Shown here piece after piece: positions 36,663 to 45,163 of a stretch of 64,000 nucleotides of DNA. This DNA is from Syntrophomonadaceae bacterium (GTDB lineage Bacteria > Bacillota > Syntrophomonadia > Syntrophomonadales > DTU052). The notes below the pieces were generated by a model. That model searched no databases and was not told the origin of the DNA. It saw only the letters and a program-made list of their open reading frames with translations. How positions within the stretch are numbered: the first letter of the stretch is position 1; every line of letters begins with the position of its first letter. Made by a program: the position numbers and the translations under genes. The stretch is taken from contig JAAYDA010000005.1 in assembly GCA_012729505.1 (NCBI GenBank), positions 1-64,000 of the forward strand, read 5' to 3'.

Positions 36663-36729
36663 GAAGTTTGACGCTCCACGTCGAACCAAGCGAGGAGCAC
36701 AAATCTCTTAACAAGATTTGGCTCCCGCC
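36663..36729 (+). repeat. 67-bp hairpin repeat, copy 2
   Basis: Differs from copy 1 at two positions (TTTGACG for TTCGACG, GGCTCCC for GGCTTCC). The first change turns a C-G pair into a T-G wobble, so the hairpin is kept. Confidence 0.85.
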
Positions 36730-36743
36730 TGCCGTTCCCCATT

Positions 36744-36792
36744 CGCCTTTCGCTTTTCGCCTCACCCCTCACCCCTTTCTCCTTTCTAGTTT
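36744..36792. repeat. Heptamer array
   Basis: Seven period-7 units beginning CGCCTTT, CGCTTTT, CGCCTCA, CCCCTCA, CCCCTTT. Confidence 0.6.
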
Positions 36793-36801
36793 AAACCCCA
36801 T

Positions 36802-36829
36802 AAAAAAAGGGCTCTGGTGAGCCCTTTTT
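36802..36829 (-). terminator. Terminator of the EF-G-like gene
   Basis: AAAAAGGGCTC, loop TGGT, GAGCCCTTTTT: an 11-bp stem with A/T runs on both sides, 15 bases past the stop. The symmetric runs could terminate transcription from either direction. Confidence 0.92.
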
Positions 36830-36843
36830 GGTCTGTTTATTTC

Positions 36844-38856
36844 TTAATCCCTTTTTGCCTTGGCGATAACCTCTTCGGCCACCTTCGGGGGTGCTTCCTC
36901 ATAATGGTCGAATTCCAGCTTATATTTGCCTCTTCCCTGGGTAATGGCTTTTAAATCAATACTGTAACGGAGTACTTCCTTGTATGGCACCTGGGCTTTA
37001 ATTACCTGGTTTTTGCCTTTCGGCTCCATACCCAAAACCCGGCCCCGCTTACTGTTCAAATCACCGATTATGTCACCCATGAACTGTTCGGGGATTTCTA
37101 CTTCAATATTGCATATGGGTTCCAGTATAGCCGGATTAGCCTGTTCAACACCTTTTTTGAAGGCCAAAATTGCCGCCAGCTTAAAGGCCATTTCCGAAGA
37201 GTCAACAGAGTGATATGAGCCGTCATAGAGAGTTGCCTTCAGGTTGGTAACCGGATATCCTGCCAGGACACCTTCCGGCAATGCCTCACGAAGTCCTTTT
37301 TCAACGGCAGGAACATACTGTTTGGGAACCGAACCGCCAAATAGCGCCTCACCGAATACGAATTCCTCTTCAGAAGGCTCCAGCCTAAGCCATACATGCC
37401 CGTACTGCCCATGTCCGCCGGATTGCTTTTTATGCTTTCCTTCCACCTGGACCTGTCCGCGAATAGTTTCGCGGTAAGGAATCTTCAACTCTGCCGTTTT
37501 GACTTCAACCCCGAATTTGCGGTTCAGACGCTCAATTATAATGTCACTGTGGCTTTCACCCATAGTTGTCAAGATAGTCTGCTTGGTTTCCACATTCTTT
37601 TCCAGGCTGATGGTAGGATCCTCTTCCATCAGTTTCTGCAAAGCGCTGCCCAGTTTGTCCTCATCACCCTTGGCTTTGGGCTCTATAGCAGTTCCAAGAT
37701 TAGGTACAGGAAACTCAATTGGCTCAATTTCCTGTGGATTAGACTTAATGGTCAATATATCACCGGTAGTAGTGTCTGCCAGCTTGGCCACAGCCACAAT
37801 ATCTCCGGTATTAGCTTCCGGTACCGCCTGCTGCTCCTTACCCCTCATAACCAGAAGTCCATTAATTTTTTCTTCTTTTTCTTTAGTGGCATTATAGACA
37901 ACAGAATCAGCCTTAAGCTTGCTCTGCACCACTTTCAAGAAATTCAGGCGTCCAATATAAGGGTCGGCATTAGTTTTGAAAACCAGAGCCGCCAGCGGTT
38001 CCTTGTCCTTGCCCTCGGCGACCTGGTCCGGTGAAGCCATACAGTCCACAATGAAATCCATAACCGGCAATACGCCAATGTTACTGGTAGCCGAGCCACA
38101 GAAAACAAATACCACTGCCCCTTTAGAAGCAGCCTCAGCAATCCCGGCCTTGATTTCATCATCAGAGAGCTCTTCTCCCTCCAGGTATTTGGATAAAAGG
38201 TCATCATTGCCCTCAGCTGCCGCCTCAACCAACTGTTCTTTATATGTTTCAATATCCCCCATCATTTCTGCGGGGATCTCTTCTTCCCGATACTTGCCGT
38301 CCGATCCGAAAATTAATGCTTTCATTTTGAGCAGGTCAACTACCCCTTTGAAGTCAGCTTCTGCTCCAATTGGAATCTGAAGCGGCACAATCGTTCCAGA
38401 CAGCTTGTTGTGCATATCGTCCAAAGCTTTTTCAAAATTAGCATTCTCTCGGTCCATTCGGTTAATAAACGCAATCTTGGGGAGGTTTTGTGTTTCTTCC
38501 CAAAAAATTTCGGTCTGCACCTCTACCCCGGCCACGGCTGAAACAACCACCAAAGCATTCTCGGCCACTTTTACTGCGCCTCTAACTTCTCCCAGGAAAT
38601 CAGCAAAACCAGGAGTGTCCAGAATGTTGATCTTGGTATCCCGGTATTCGCAGGGAATCAGACTGGTGCTTATACTGATTTTCCTTTTGATTTCTTCGGG
38701 CAGAAAATCAGAAACGGTGTTGCCATCATCAACCCTGCCCAATCTGCCGGTGACTCCTGTGTTATAGAGCATAGCCTCCGCCAGTGAGGTCTTTCCGGCG
38801 CCTCCATGTGAAATAAATACTATGTTTCTAATTTGGGAAGTTGGGTATACCTTCAT
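36844..38856 (-). CDS. EF-G-like translational GTPase (EF-G2 / FusA paralogue)
   Basis: A 670-aa GTPase with the EF-G domain order. G1 is SHGGAGKTSL, not the GHVDHGKT-like form of main EF-G; G3 is DTPGFADF and G4 NRMD. Domains II-V follow (HKKQSGGHGQYGHVWLRLEP in domain IV). This is the EF-G-like paralogue found in many bacteria, of unsettled role, rather than the main fusA, which normally sits in the str operon. ATG with GAGGAGG. Monocistronic, with its own terminator. Confidence 0.85.
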   Translation of the reverse strand: MKVYPTSQIRNIVFISHGGAGKTSLAEAMLYNTGVTGRLGRVDDGNTVSDFLPEEIKRKISISTSLIPCEYRDTKINILDTPGFADFLGEVRGAVKVAENALVVVSAVAGVEVQTEIFWEETQNLPKIAFINRMDRENANFEKALDDMHNKLSGTIVPLQIPIGAEADFKGVVDLLKMKALIFGSDGKYREEEIPAEMMGDIETYKEQLVEAAAEGNDDLLSKYLEGEELSDDEIKAGIAEAASKGAVVFVFCGSATSNIGVLPVMDFIVDCMASPDQVAEGKDKEPLAALVFKTNADPYIGRLNFLKVVQSKLKADSVVYNATKEKEEKINGLLVMRGKEQQAVPEANTGDIVAVAKLADTTTGDILTIKSNPQEIEPIEFPVPNLGTAIEPKAKGDEDKLGSALQKLMEEDPTISLEKNVETKQTILTTMGESHSDIIIERLNRKFGVEVKTAELKIPYRETIRGQVQVEGKHKKQSGGHGQYGHVWLRLEPSEEEFVFGEALFGGSVPKQYVPAVEKGLREALPEGVLAGYPVTNLKATLYDGSYHSVDSSEMAFKLAAILAFKKGVEQANPAILEPICNIEVEIPEQFMGDIIGDLNSKRGRVLGMEPKGKNQVIKAQVPYKEVLRYSIDLKAITQGRGKYKLEFDHYEEAPPKVAEEVIAKAKRD

Positions 38857-38934
38857 CAGAGTACCTCCTCATTAAAAATCAAACCTGCTCAAGTTGTAGA
38901 TTGCATTAGCAAATCTTCTTAATTATACATGATT

Positions 38935-39183
38935 TCACTTCTTCATAAAAACATAAAATAACCAGTAAATAAGAATAGCAATAATTATAAATAATACCAG
39001 CTGCCAGATAAACGCGATACGAAGACTGTCAGCCAAGGTCAATGCCATCCCCAGTACCAGCGGGGGCAGAAAAGAATAGCTGACAGGCTGTGCATCAGGT
39101 CGCTTACGATTGCTGAACCATTTGCCGACATTCAGGATGACAAAGAAAATTAAACTGTTCATTGCTAAGTTGATCAAGAACAT
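38935..39183 (-). CDS. Small membrane protein, unrecognised
   Basis: 82 aa with three hydrophobic segments (about 3-20, 36-52, 57-79) and a basic loop (NRKRPDAQ). No family recognised. AAGGAG lies 13 bases before the ATG, longer than usual. Between surE and the EF-G-like gene, same strand. Confidence 0.5.
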   Translation of the reverse strand: MFLINLAMNSLIFFVILNVGKWFSNRKRPDAQPVSYSFLPPLVLGMALTLADSLRIAFIWQLVLFIIIAILIYWLFYVFMKK

Positions 39184-39226
39184 TGTTGCCTGTAAGCTCC
39201 TTATTTTTCAGCACAAGACCCTTAGC

Positions 39227-40021
39227 TCAATCGTCAGTCTGCTGGAAATGGTCGATGTAGTCCCGGTAAGTGTGGCGGTATTTATCGATCAGTCCATAGT
39301 CAGTGAGATCAAAATGAATAGGAGTTACAGAAATAAAGCCGGCACCCACCGCAACAACATCACTGTCCGTTTCCTGATTCTCTTCCACCACTTCCCCCCC
39401 CAACCAATAATAAGTCTGGCCGCGAGGGTCCCTGCGCTCCTGAAAGATATTCTGATATCTTCTTTTCCCTAAACGAGTAATCCTCATCCCTTTAATATCC
39501 GGGCGAGGAACATCAGGCACATTTATATTAATAATTGTCTCACGATCCGGGCCATCCTTTTCTATCTGTCGGCAAACCGCCCGGGTGAACCTGGCGGCAA
39601 AAGAATAATCTAAGTCTCTCCGGTGTGAAGTCAAAGACACCGCAACAGAAGCCACCCCCATAATGACTCCCTCCATAGCTGCCGATACCGTTCCCGAATA
39701 TAGAACATCCCACCCCAGATTAGCACCCCGATTAATTCCGGACACTACCAGATCGGGGGGTTCCGGCAGCAAAGCGGCTACGGCCAGCTTGACACAGTCT
39801 GCCGGGGTTCCGTAAACCGCCCAGGCTGCTTTGGCTGACTGAATAAGAGAATCCATTCTTTCAATCAATATTGGTTTATACACAGTGATTCCGTGGCCGG
39901 TGGCACTCCTCTCCCGGTCAGGTGCCACCACATAAACATCTCCCATTTCCGCCAGGGTCTCAGCCAATTGGTGTATCCCCGGAGAGTAAATTCCATCATC
40001 ATTGGTTAATAATATCCGCAT
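39227..40021 (-). CDS. surE: 5'/3'-nucleotidase SurE
   Basis: A 264-aa metal-dependent nucleoside monophosphate phosphatase. N-terminal LLTNDDGIYSPGI (Asp pair), VAPDRERSATGHGIT, VSGINRGANLGWDVLYSGTVSAA and PIHFDLTDY are all typical. ATG with GGAGG. It is 15 bases after lepB. Confidence 0.94.
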   Translation of the reverse strand: MRILLTNDDGIYSPGIHQLAETLAEMGDVYVVAPDRERSATGHGITVYKPILIERMDSLIQSAKAAWAVYGTPADCVKLAVAALLPEPPDLVVSGINRGANLGWDVLYSGTVSAAMEGVIMGVASVAVSLTSHRRDLDYSFAARFTRAVCRQIEKDGPDRETIININVPDVPRPDIKGMRITRLGKRRYQNIFQERRDPRGQTYYWLGGEVVEENQETDSDVVAVGAGFISVTPIHFDLTDYGLIDKYRHTYRDYIDHFQQTDD

Positions 40022-40036
40022 TATTTCCTCCTGTGA

Positions 40037-40570
40037 TTAGAACATCCGAATATGTTTGACAGGCCAATAGATCATAAATGCCTCACCCTTCAAATGGTCC
40101 ATGGTCAGCCACCCATTCCAGGCATGGCTGTCAAAGCTTTGATTACGGTTATCCCCCATAACGAACAATGAGTCCTCGGGAACCGTCACCGGTCCAAATT
40201 CGTAATTAGGGGCTTCCGCAATATAAGGTTCTTCCAGCGGCTCACCGTTAATGTAGACTTTACCATCCTTAACCTGAATAATATCCCCCGGAACTCCAAT
40301 AACTCGCTTTATATAATCGTCTTCCTGTCCGATTATATCCGGAGGCTGAAATACTACTATATCTCCGCGTTCAGGTTCAGTAAACCAATAAACAAATTTA
40401 TTTACCATCACCCGGTCCTGAAGCTGTATGGTAGGCAGCATTGATCCGGTGGGAATAATCCGCCCCTCCACCACAAAGGTGCGAAGAATCATGGCCAGGA
40501 TAAAAGCCACTAATACTATACTTAATAATTCCTTAAAAAATCCTTTAATCTCTTTCATCGGCTCCTGCAT
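40037..40570 (-). CDS. lepB: Signal peptidase I
   Basis: A 177-aa type I signal peptidase: one N-terminal membrane helix (about residues 13-30), catalytic Ser in IPTGSMLPT, Lys in DDYIKRVIG, and box E GDNRNQSFDS. ATG 40570 is five bases after GAGGTG. Three bases after the DUF4264 gene. Confidence 0.93.
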   Translation of the reverse strand: MQEPMKEIKGFFKELLSIVLVAFILAMILRTFVVEGRIIPTGSMLPTIQLQDRVMVNKFVYWFTEPERGDIVVFQPPDIIGQEDDYIKRVIGVPGDIIQVKDGKVYINGEPLEEPYIAEAPNYEFGPVTVPEDSLFVMGDNRNQSFDSHAWNGWLTMDHLKGEAFMIYWPVKHIRMF

Positions 40571-40572
40571 TC

Positions 40573-40752
40573 TCACACCTCATATATACTGAGGGTCATT
40601 TCCCCAGTTTCACGGTCTTTTGTAAGCCCAAACATCAAATTATTTGCTTTCAAAGTCTTGTTGAGAAAATCAACCGCCTTAATCAGCTCCGGACTGCCGC
40701 CGAAAGTTTTTTTAGCCAGCAATTCCAGCTTTCCGGCTCCTCCAACCCCCAT
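40573..40752 (-). CDS. DUF4264 (YpmA-like) small protein
   Basis: A 59-aa soluble protein. The core ELIKAVDFLNKTLKANNLMF and ending ETGEMTLSIYEV match the YpmA/DUF4264 family of Firmicutes, function unknown. ATG 40752 has GAGGGG seven bases upstream; a TTG at 40782 is less likely. Confidence 0.7.
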   Translation of the reverse strand: MGVGGAGKLELLAKKTFGGSPELIKAVDFLNKTLKANNLMFGLTKDRETGEMTLSIYEV

Positions 40753-40815
40753 TTCTCCACCCCTCAATAATTTTTCACACAATTAACCCTCTGGCCGAAT
40801 AATTAACATCATAAC

Positions 40816-41376
40816 CTAATTCTTCCTGATCAAAGCCAGTGCTTCCGCCCGGGATGCGGGATTGGTTTCAAATATTCCCCTTACGGCAGAAGTAATAGTC
40901 ATAGAACCAGGCTTGAGCACTCCCCGCATGGTCATACACATATGCTCGGCCTCGATTACCACCAGAACACCCCATGGCTGCAGCCTCTCATTGATGGTAT
41001 CCGCAATCTGCGTAGTCAGACGCTCCTGAAGCTGCAAACGGTGGGCAAAACCATCTACCACCCGGGCCAGCTTGCTGAGACCGGTAATTCTTCCCCTGCG
41101 GGGTATATATGCCACATGGGCCCTGCCGTAGAACGGTAAAAGATGATGTTCACACAATGAATAGACCGGAATGTCCTTTATCATAACCATCTCATCATGA
41201 GATTCAGTGAACATTACTTCCAGATATTGACCAGGATCCTCCTCCATGCCGTGGAGAATCTCCTGGTACATTCGGGCCATCCGCTCGGGAGTATCCCGCA
41301 GCCCTTCCCGATCCGGGTCTTCGCCAATGGCTTCCAGTATCATTTCTACCGCCCGCGTAATCTTCTCAGTATCCAT
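40816..41376 (-). CDS. folE: GTP cyclohydrolase I
   Basis: A 186-aa enzyme converting GTP to dihydroneopterin triphosphate, first step of folate synthesis. Zn/active-site motif [12 protein letters not shown], second Cys in [11 protein letters not shown], and [13 protein letters not shown]. Type IA, zinc-dependent. ATG with AAAGGGA. Confidence 0.95.
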   Translation of the reverse strand: MDTEKITRAVEMILEAIGEDPDREGLRDTPERMARMYQEILHGMEEDPGQYLEVMFTESHDEMVMIKDIPVYSLCEHHLLPFYGRAHVAYIPRRGRITGLSKLARVVDGFAHRLQLQERLTTQIADTINERLQPWGVLVVIEAEHMCMTMRGVLKPGSMTITSAVRGIFETNPASRAEALALIRKN

Positions 41377-41507
41377 CTGCTTCTCATCCCTTTTATCACC
41401 ATTATCATCCCATTTTGGCTAATCTAAATTCTATCACTTTATCTAACCAAGGCAAATTATGCCGGTAAAGAATTTTTCCAATCTAAATATATTCAACCCA
41501 GGAAGGA

Positions 41508-42185
41508 CTAACTCTCCGGATCATCGACCCAAAAGTCTTTCTCCACCCGTAACGCCACACTCTCTCCATTTCGAATTTCAACATGATATGATCTGGACCC
41601 TGCTTCGGCCAGGTGCTGATTATGGGTCACCATAATCACTTGGCGGCCAAATGAACTGCAGACTGCATTCAAGAACTCCGCTACCTGAAGAACGTGTTGT
41701 TCGGAGACGTGTTTACCCGGTTCGTCCAGAATCAGGGGACCAGCCATAGAAGGACGGCTGTTTTCCAGCAACGCCACTCGCAGAGCCAGGGAGATCACAT
41801 CCACAACCCCGCCTCCCCTGGACTCCCGGGGATCGTTTTTCACTTCCAGATCGCCTCCATAGGTGGAAGACACCTGGAATTCTGCCTCCGATCTTTCACC
41901 ACGTTCCTCATACTCGATATGAAAAGCGTGATCGGCCTGAAACACCAAAGTTAACGCACTGGTTACCAATCTTTCCAGGGAATCCTTCGATTCCTGCCGG
42001 GCGTATTCCCCCGCCATACCGAAAAGGCGAACAACCTGGCGCAGATTATCGGCCTGCCCCCGAAGCCGGTTGACTCGGGACTCTTTCAGACGCTTCTGTT
42101 CTTCCAGACTTTCCAATTGCCCCCGGCGTCGGTTGATACTGTCCCGAAACAATGCAATACCATCATTTAATGCTGTGTAACCCAA
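41508..42185 (-). CDS. Rad50/SbcC-like ATPase, C-terminal half (separate cistron)
   Basis: A 225-aa protein equal to the C-terminal part of an SMC/Rad50 ATPase. An N-terminal coiled coil (about 10-60) is followed by an ATPase C-lobe with a signature-like RGGGVVDVISLALRVALLE, Walker B PLILDEPGKHVSE and a switch His in MVTHNQH. It has no Walker A, which is in the gene two cistrons upstream, so it must pair with that product to hydrolyse ATP. TTG 42185 starts one base past the preceding stop. Confidence 0.75.
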   Translation of the reverse strand: MGYTALNDGIALFRDSINRRRGQLESLEEQKRLKESRVNRLRGQADNLRQVVRLFGMAGEYARQESKDSLERLVTSALTLVFQADHAFHIEYEERGERSEAEFQVSSTYGGDLEVKNDPRESRGGGVVDVISLALRVALLENSRPSMAGPLILDEPGKHVSEQHVLQVAEFLNAVCSSFGRQVIMVTHNQHLAEAGSRSYHVEIRNGESVALRVEKDFWVDDPES

Positions 42186-42186
42186 T

Positions 42187-42450
42187 TTACCAGCCCGCCT
42201 TTTTAAGGTATTCCTCCGGAATGAGCTCCTCAATTTTTTTAATTAAAGCATCAATTTCATCCCTGACCTGTCGAATGCGAGTCTCCAGCTCTTCCGGTTG
42301 ACAGCCCATTTCCTCTATTCTTTCATTGATAGCAGCCAAATCCTTCTGTAAAACATCATAGCGCGCCAGTGCTTGGGCCCGGTCATCGCGAGCCTCCTGC
42401 AAGGCCTTCTCCAGCTTCTTAATTCTCTGATCATATGACTCCTTTTCCAA
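42187..42450 (-). CDS. Small coiled-coil protein within the split Rad50-like cluster
   Basis: 87 aa, almost entirely predicted coiled coil, Lys/Glu rich, with one Cys in EMGCQPEELE. It corresponds to a piece of the descending coiled-coil arm of a Rad50-type protein. TTG start with a strong GGGAGGTG five bases upstream. It is in the same frame as the upstream ATPase gene, parted by one TAA and five codons, so either a true separate cistron or a nonsense-split gene. Confidence 0.65.
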   Translation of the reverse strand: MEKESYDQRIKKLEKALQEARDDRAQALARYDVLQKDLAAINERIEEMGCQPEELETRIRQVRDEIDALIKKIEELIPEEYLKKAGW

Positions 42451-42465
42451 ACCGGCACCTCCCTG

Positions 42466-43809
42466 TTAAAATGCCTCCCGGCGAATCCGCTCCACAATAT
42501 CCCGGTCTATTTCTGTAAAACAGGTAGGACACCGGCCCGCCTGCTGTAATGCATCGCCAAATTGCCTGGCCGCCTCATCAACCCGGGCCCGTTTCTCTCC
42601 CAACCGCACCTGAGCGGCCTCCAGATCCCGGGTTAAGCTTTGCCGGCTTTGAAAAGCCGATGTGTATATGGTTTGGCGTTCCTTAAGGTTATTGGTTTTC
42701 TCCAGCATTTCTTCAGCCTTTCCTAAAGCTTCCAGAGCTTGCAAAACCGCAATGGATTCTGACCAATCCTTTTGCTTCGATTTTCTCTCCTGCTCCATCC
42801 CCTTTATAAGCCTAAGGTTCGTCTGCAATTCAAATCCTTCTTGCCGAAGATCACGAACTTCACTCAAATAATCAGCTACAGCTCCAATTCCGGTCGTATT
42901 GTCGATTATCTTATTACAAACCGCAATCTTTTGCATATTATCTTTTCGTTCCAGGCCTAATTCCTGTAAATATTGAAGCTCTTTCAACTGCTGACGGATA
43001 ACCTGCTGATAACCGGCAACAACTTCATCTACCTTCTCCAGCCTGTCCATGGTAGTCTCTACTTCCGCCAGTTCCTGATCCGTCTGTTTCAACCGGGCCA
43101 GCAGAGCCTCCAGAGTATGCAGTTCCTCCTCCCGAGCCTTCAAGGTAACCAGTAAGCTTTCCAGCTGCTGCAGACGGATAATTTGGTCCTCCAAATCGTC
43201 ATACTCGGCCAGTTGTTCATCTAAAGCTGCAATATCTTCGTTTAAGCGATTTATCTCCTGGGATGCCTGACTAACATCCCGCAGTGCTTCCCGTTGGGCC
43301 GCATCAATAATATGCAGATTGGCCATCCGCCCCAAGATTTTGGAACGTGTTCCACCAGATTCCTCCAACAAGAATGGGGCCTCCAATTGGCCGGCCAGAT
43401 TAATCTCCACAGACCGGTCCCGGTCAATAACCAGCTTCTCCATACCCAAAGCCTGCCGAACCTCCAGGGGAACCTCTTTGTTGAACCGTTCAAAGACCAA
43501 CGGCTCTTGTCCCTCTATTTCCAGATGATATCGGTTAATACGAGCACTATCATCCCGAATTCTTTCGACCACCACCCCGTTACTCATTTCCATCCGCACC
43601 TGACAGCGAGTTTCTCCTGATCTTATAAATCCGCTTCCCCGGGGCTCATTATAAATCAACCAGCGCATAGCCCGGATAATAGCAGATTTGCCTTGATCGG
43701 AAGGACCCACAATAATATTCAGACCTGGATCAAATTCGAAATCTGTTTCGCGATGAGATTGAAAATTTCGCAGGCGCAGTTTTTTTATGTAAACCTTCGT
43801 ATTATCCAC
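42466..43809 (-). CDS. Rad50/SbcC-like ATPase, N-terminal half with zinc hook
   Basis: A 447-aa protein. The N-lobe is RLRNFQSHRETDFEFDPGLN, with Walker A GPSDQGKS at residues 35-42. A long coiled coil (about 145-420) leads to a zinc-hook CPTC (about 427-430), and the protein ends 17 residues later. There is no Walker B; that lies in the 225-aa product downstream. GTG 43809, six bases after GGGGG and overlapping the nuclease stop, fits better than an earlier start. DNA end tethering and processing is inferred from the family. Confidence 0.78.
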   Translation of the reverse strand: MDNTKVYIKKLRLRNFQSHRETDFEFDPGLNIIVGPSDQGKSAIIRAMRWLIYNEPRGSGFIRSGETRCQVRMEMSNGVVVERIRDDSARINRYHLEIEGQEPLVFERFNKEVPLEVRQALGMEKLVIDRDRSVEINLAGQLEAPFLLEESGGTRSKILGRMANLHIIDAAQREALRDVSQASQEINRLNEDIAALDEQLAEYDDLEDQIIRLQQLESLLVTLKAREEELHTLEALLARLKQTDQELAEVETTMDRLEKVDEVVAGYQQVIRQQLKELQYLQELGLERKDNMQKIAVCNKIIDNTTGIGAVADYLSEVRDLRQEGFELQTNLRLIKGMEQERKSKQKDWSESIAVLQALEALGKAEEMLEKTNNLKERQTIYTSAFQSRQSLTRDLEAAQVRLGEKRARVDEAARQFGDALQQAGRCPTCFTEIDRDIVERIRREAF

Positions 43810-44785
43810 TCGATACCCCCAAAGCCTCTTCAGCCCAGGCAATTCTTCGCAAGGCCTCGCGGCGCACATCCTCTTCGATGTTCTGAAGCTGTGCCACATC
43901 ATTTATTATCTGAGCCGCATCCCAGCGTCTCAGCTGGGTGGCTTCCCGCACTTCCCGGGTAAACCTGTCCAGAGCCATGAGCCGCATTTCCATGTCCTCC
44001 GCCTTAGTTCGGTCCAGAACCTCATCCCCCGGACCGGCAGAGCACAGAGGAATAAGCCGGCACGACACCCCTCCCCCTGACAAATCAATCAAAGCCACCT
44101 TAACCTGCCTTTCCATTTCACGAACATGGTTGCTCAGCCTCACCAGAGCCCCCGGATTAATGAAATGGCTGACCCCCCGTTCAATTGCTCCAAATCCCAG
44201 GTGGTAGTGGCCTGCCAGGACCAGCTCCGCCCCAGTTTCCAAAACATCATCGATTAAAGTATGATCTCCGGGTATCTCCTGCTTATCGAACAGCATACCG
44301 TGAATCATATGTATAGTAATATCACTTTCCCGGTCTTTCTCCAATACGTAATCCAGATGACGGGGTCGTCGATCCATATCCAGATGATAAGAGCTCCCCT
44401 TAAGGAAGGCTCTTATCCCCCCGGCTTCAAGACGGACTGAGCCAGGCTCTGTCAAGAGATTCAGAATACCCATCCGGCCAATAAAGCCCAGAACCGAACG
44501 GGACAAGGAAGCAATATTGCCTCCATACATATCATGATTACCCGCAATCACATATAGAGGAGCCTGGAGTTTTTGCAAAACCTGCAAATAATCTGCCACC
44601 ACTGACAAAGCCGGATTGGGAGTATCAAAAAAATCTCCCCCATGCAAAACGAAATCAACCCTATGATCATTGGCCAGATTGACCACTTCGGTCAATTTGG
44701 CCATCAACGTTTTGCTCAGAATATCCTTGCGGTTAACCGGGGAGCTTCCCCGCAAATGACTATCCGTAAAAAATAGCAGCTTCAC
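43802..44785 (-). CDS. Mre11/SbcD-like metallophosphoesterase
   Basis: A 327-aa calcineurin-fold nuclease. Motifs: FFTDSHLRG, HGGDFFDTP, AGNHDMYG, IHGML and LAGHYHLG supply the two-metal site. A C-terminal helical region (about 250-327) probably docks the partner ATPase. Stop overlaps the start of the Rad50-like gene by eight bases. Together they form an SbcCD/Mre11-Rad50-type exonuclease. Confidence 0.82.
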   Translation of the reverse strand: MKLLFFTDSHLRGSSPVNRKDILSKTLMAKLTEVVNLANDHRVDFVLHGGDFFDTPNPALSVVADYLQVLQKLQAPLYVIAGNHDMYGGNIASLSRSVLGFIGRMGILNLLTEPGSVRLEAGGIRAFLKGSSYHLDMDRRPRHLDYVLEKDRESDITIHMIHGMLFDKQEIPGDHTLIDDVLETGAELVLAGHYHLGFGAIERGVSHFINPGALVRLSNHVREMERQVKVALIDLSGGGVSCRLIPLCSAGPGDEVLDRTKAEDMEMRLMALDRFTREVREATQLRRWDAAQIINDVAQLQNIEEDVRREALRRIAWAEEALGVSSG

Positions 44786-44893
44786 CTTGACGCACCTTCA
44801 TTCTTCGTTGTTCGTCAATAAACAGATATTCTCCATACCCGCATATAAAAACCTTCAGACCTCAATAATTTCATCCAGACTGTACTAAAGGAG

Positions 44894-44921
44894 TAAGGCG
44901 TGAGGCGTGAGGCGTGAGGCG
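44894..44921 (+). repeat. Heptamer array (TGAGGCG), four units
   Basis: TAAGGCG then three TGAGGCG in tandem: the same unit as at 32111-32166 but in opposite orientation to the window. Confidence 0.75.
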
Positions 44922-45160
44922 AGACGAAGTCCGGGCACGAAGTGAATTTCAACGTGTGACCATTGGAATGAAGGCCGAGCAAGCTCCTGTGAAGGTGAGG
45001 ACGTAGAGCAGCCGAGGGACAGGAGGTCCCGAGTCCGCCTCCTGAGCCATGGAGGGCGAATTGGCGGTGTGCTGCTCGGAGGCCGAACCTGAGCAGTTGA
45101 GATTGCCGTCCTGAATTCCGGGAGCAAGTGGAATTCACCCTGACACCGCAATTAGCACCA
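44922..45160. other. GC-rich intergenic element, no gene
   Basis: About 240 bases between the nuclease gene and the DMT-family gene, rich in short inverted repeats (for example GAATTCCGGGAGC facing GTGGAATTC near 45112-45135). Minus-strand frames through it are low-complexity and lack a Shine-Dalgarno. It may be a structured RNA or a dispersed element joined to the heptamer array; only one copy is in this window. Confidence 0.4.
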
Positions 45161-45163
45161 GGC

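Noticed and set aside
36844-38856. Main elongation factor G
   Set aside because: The G1 motif (SHGGAGKTSL) and the location away from ribosomal genes fit the EF-G-like paralogue.
44815-45151. Minus-strand ORFs of 88 and 107 aa
   Set aside because: Low complexity, overlapping each other in different frames, made largely of the GC-rich element and heptamer array; no Shine-Dalgarno.
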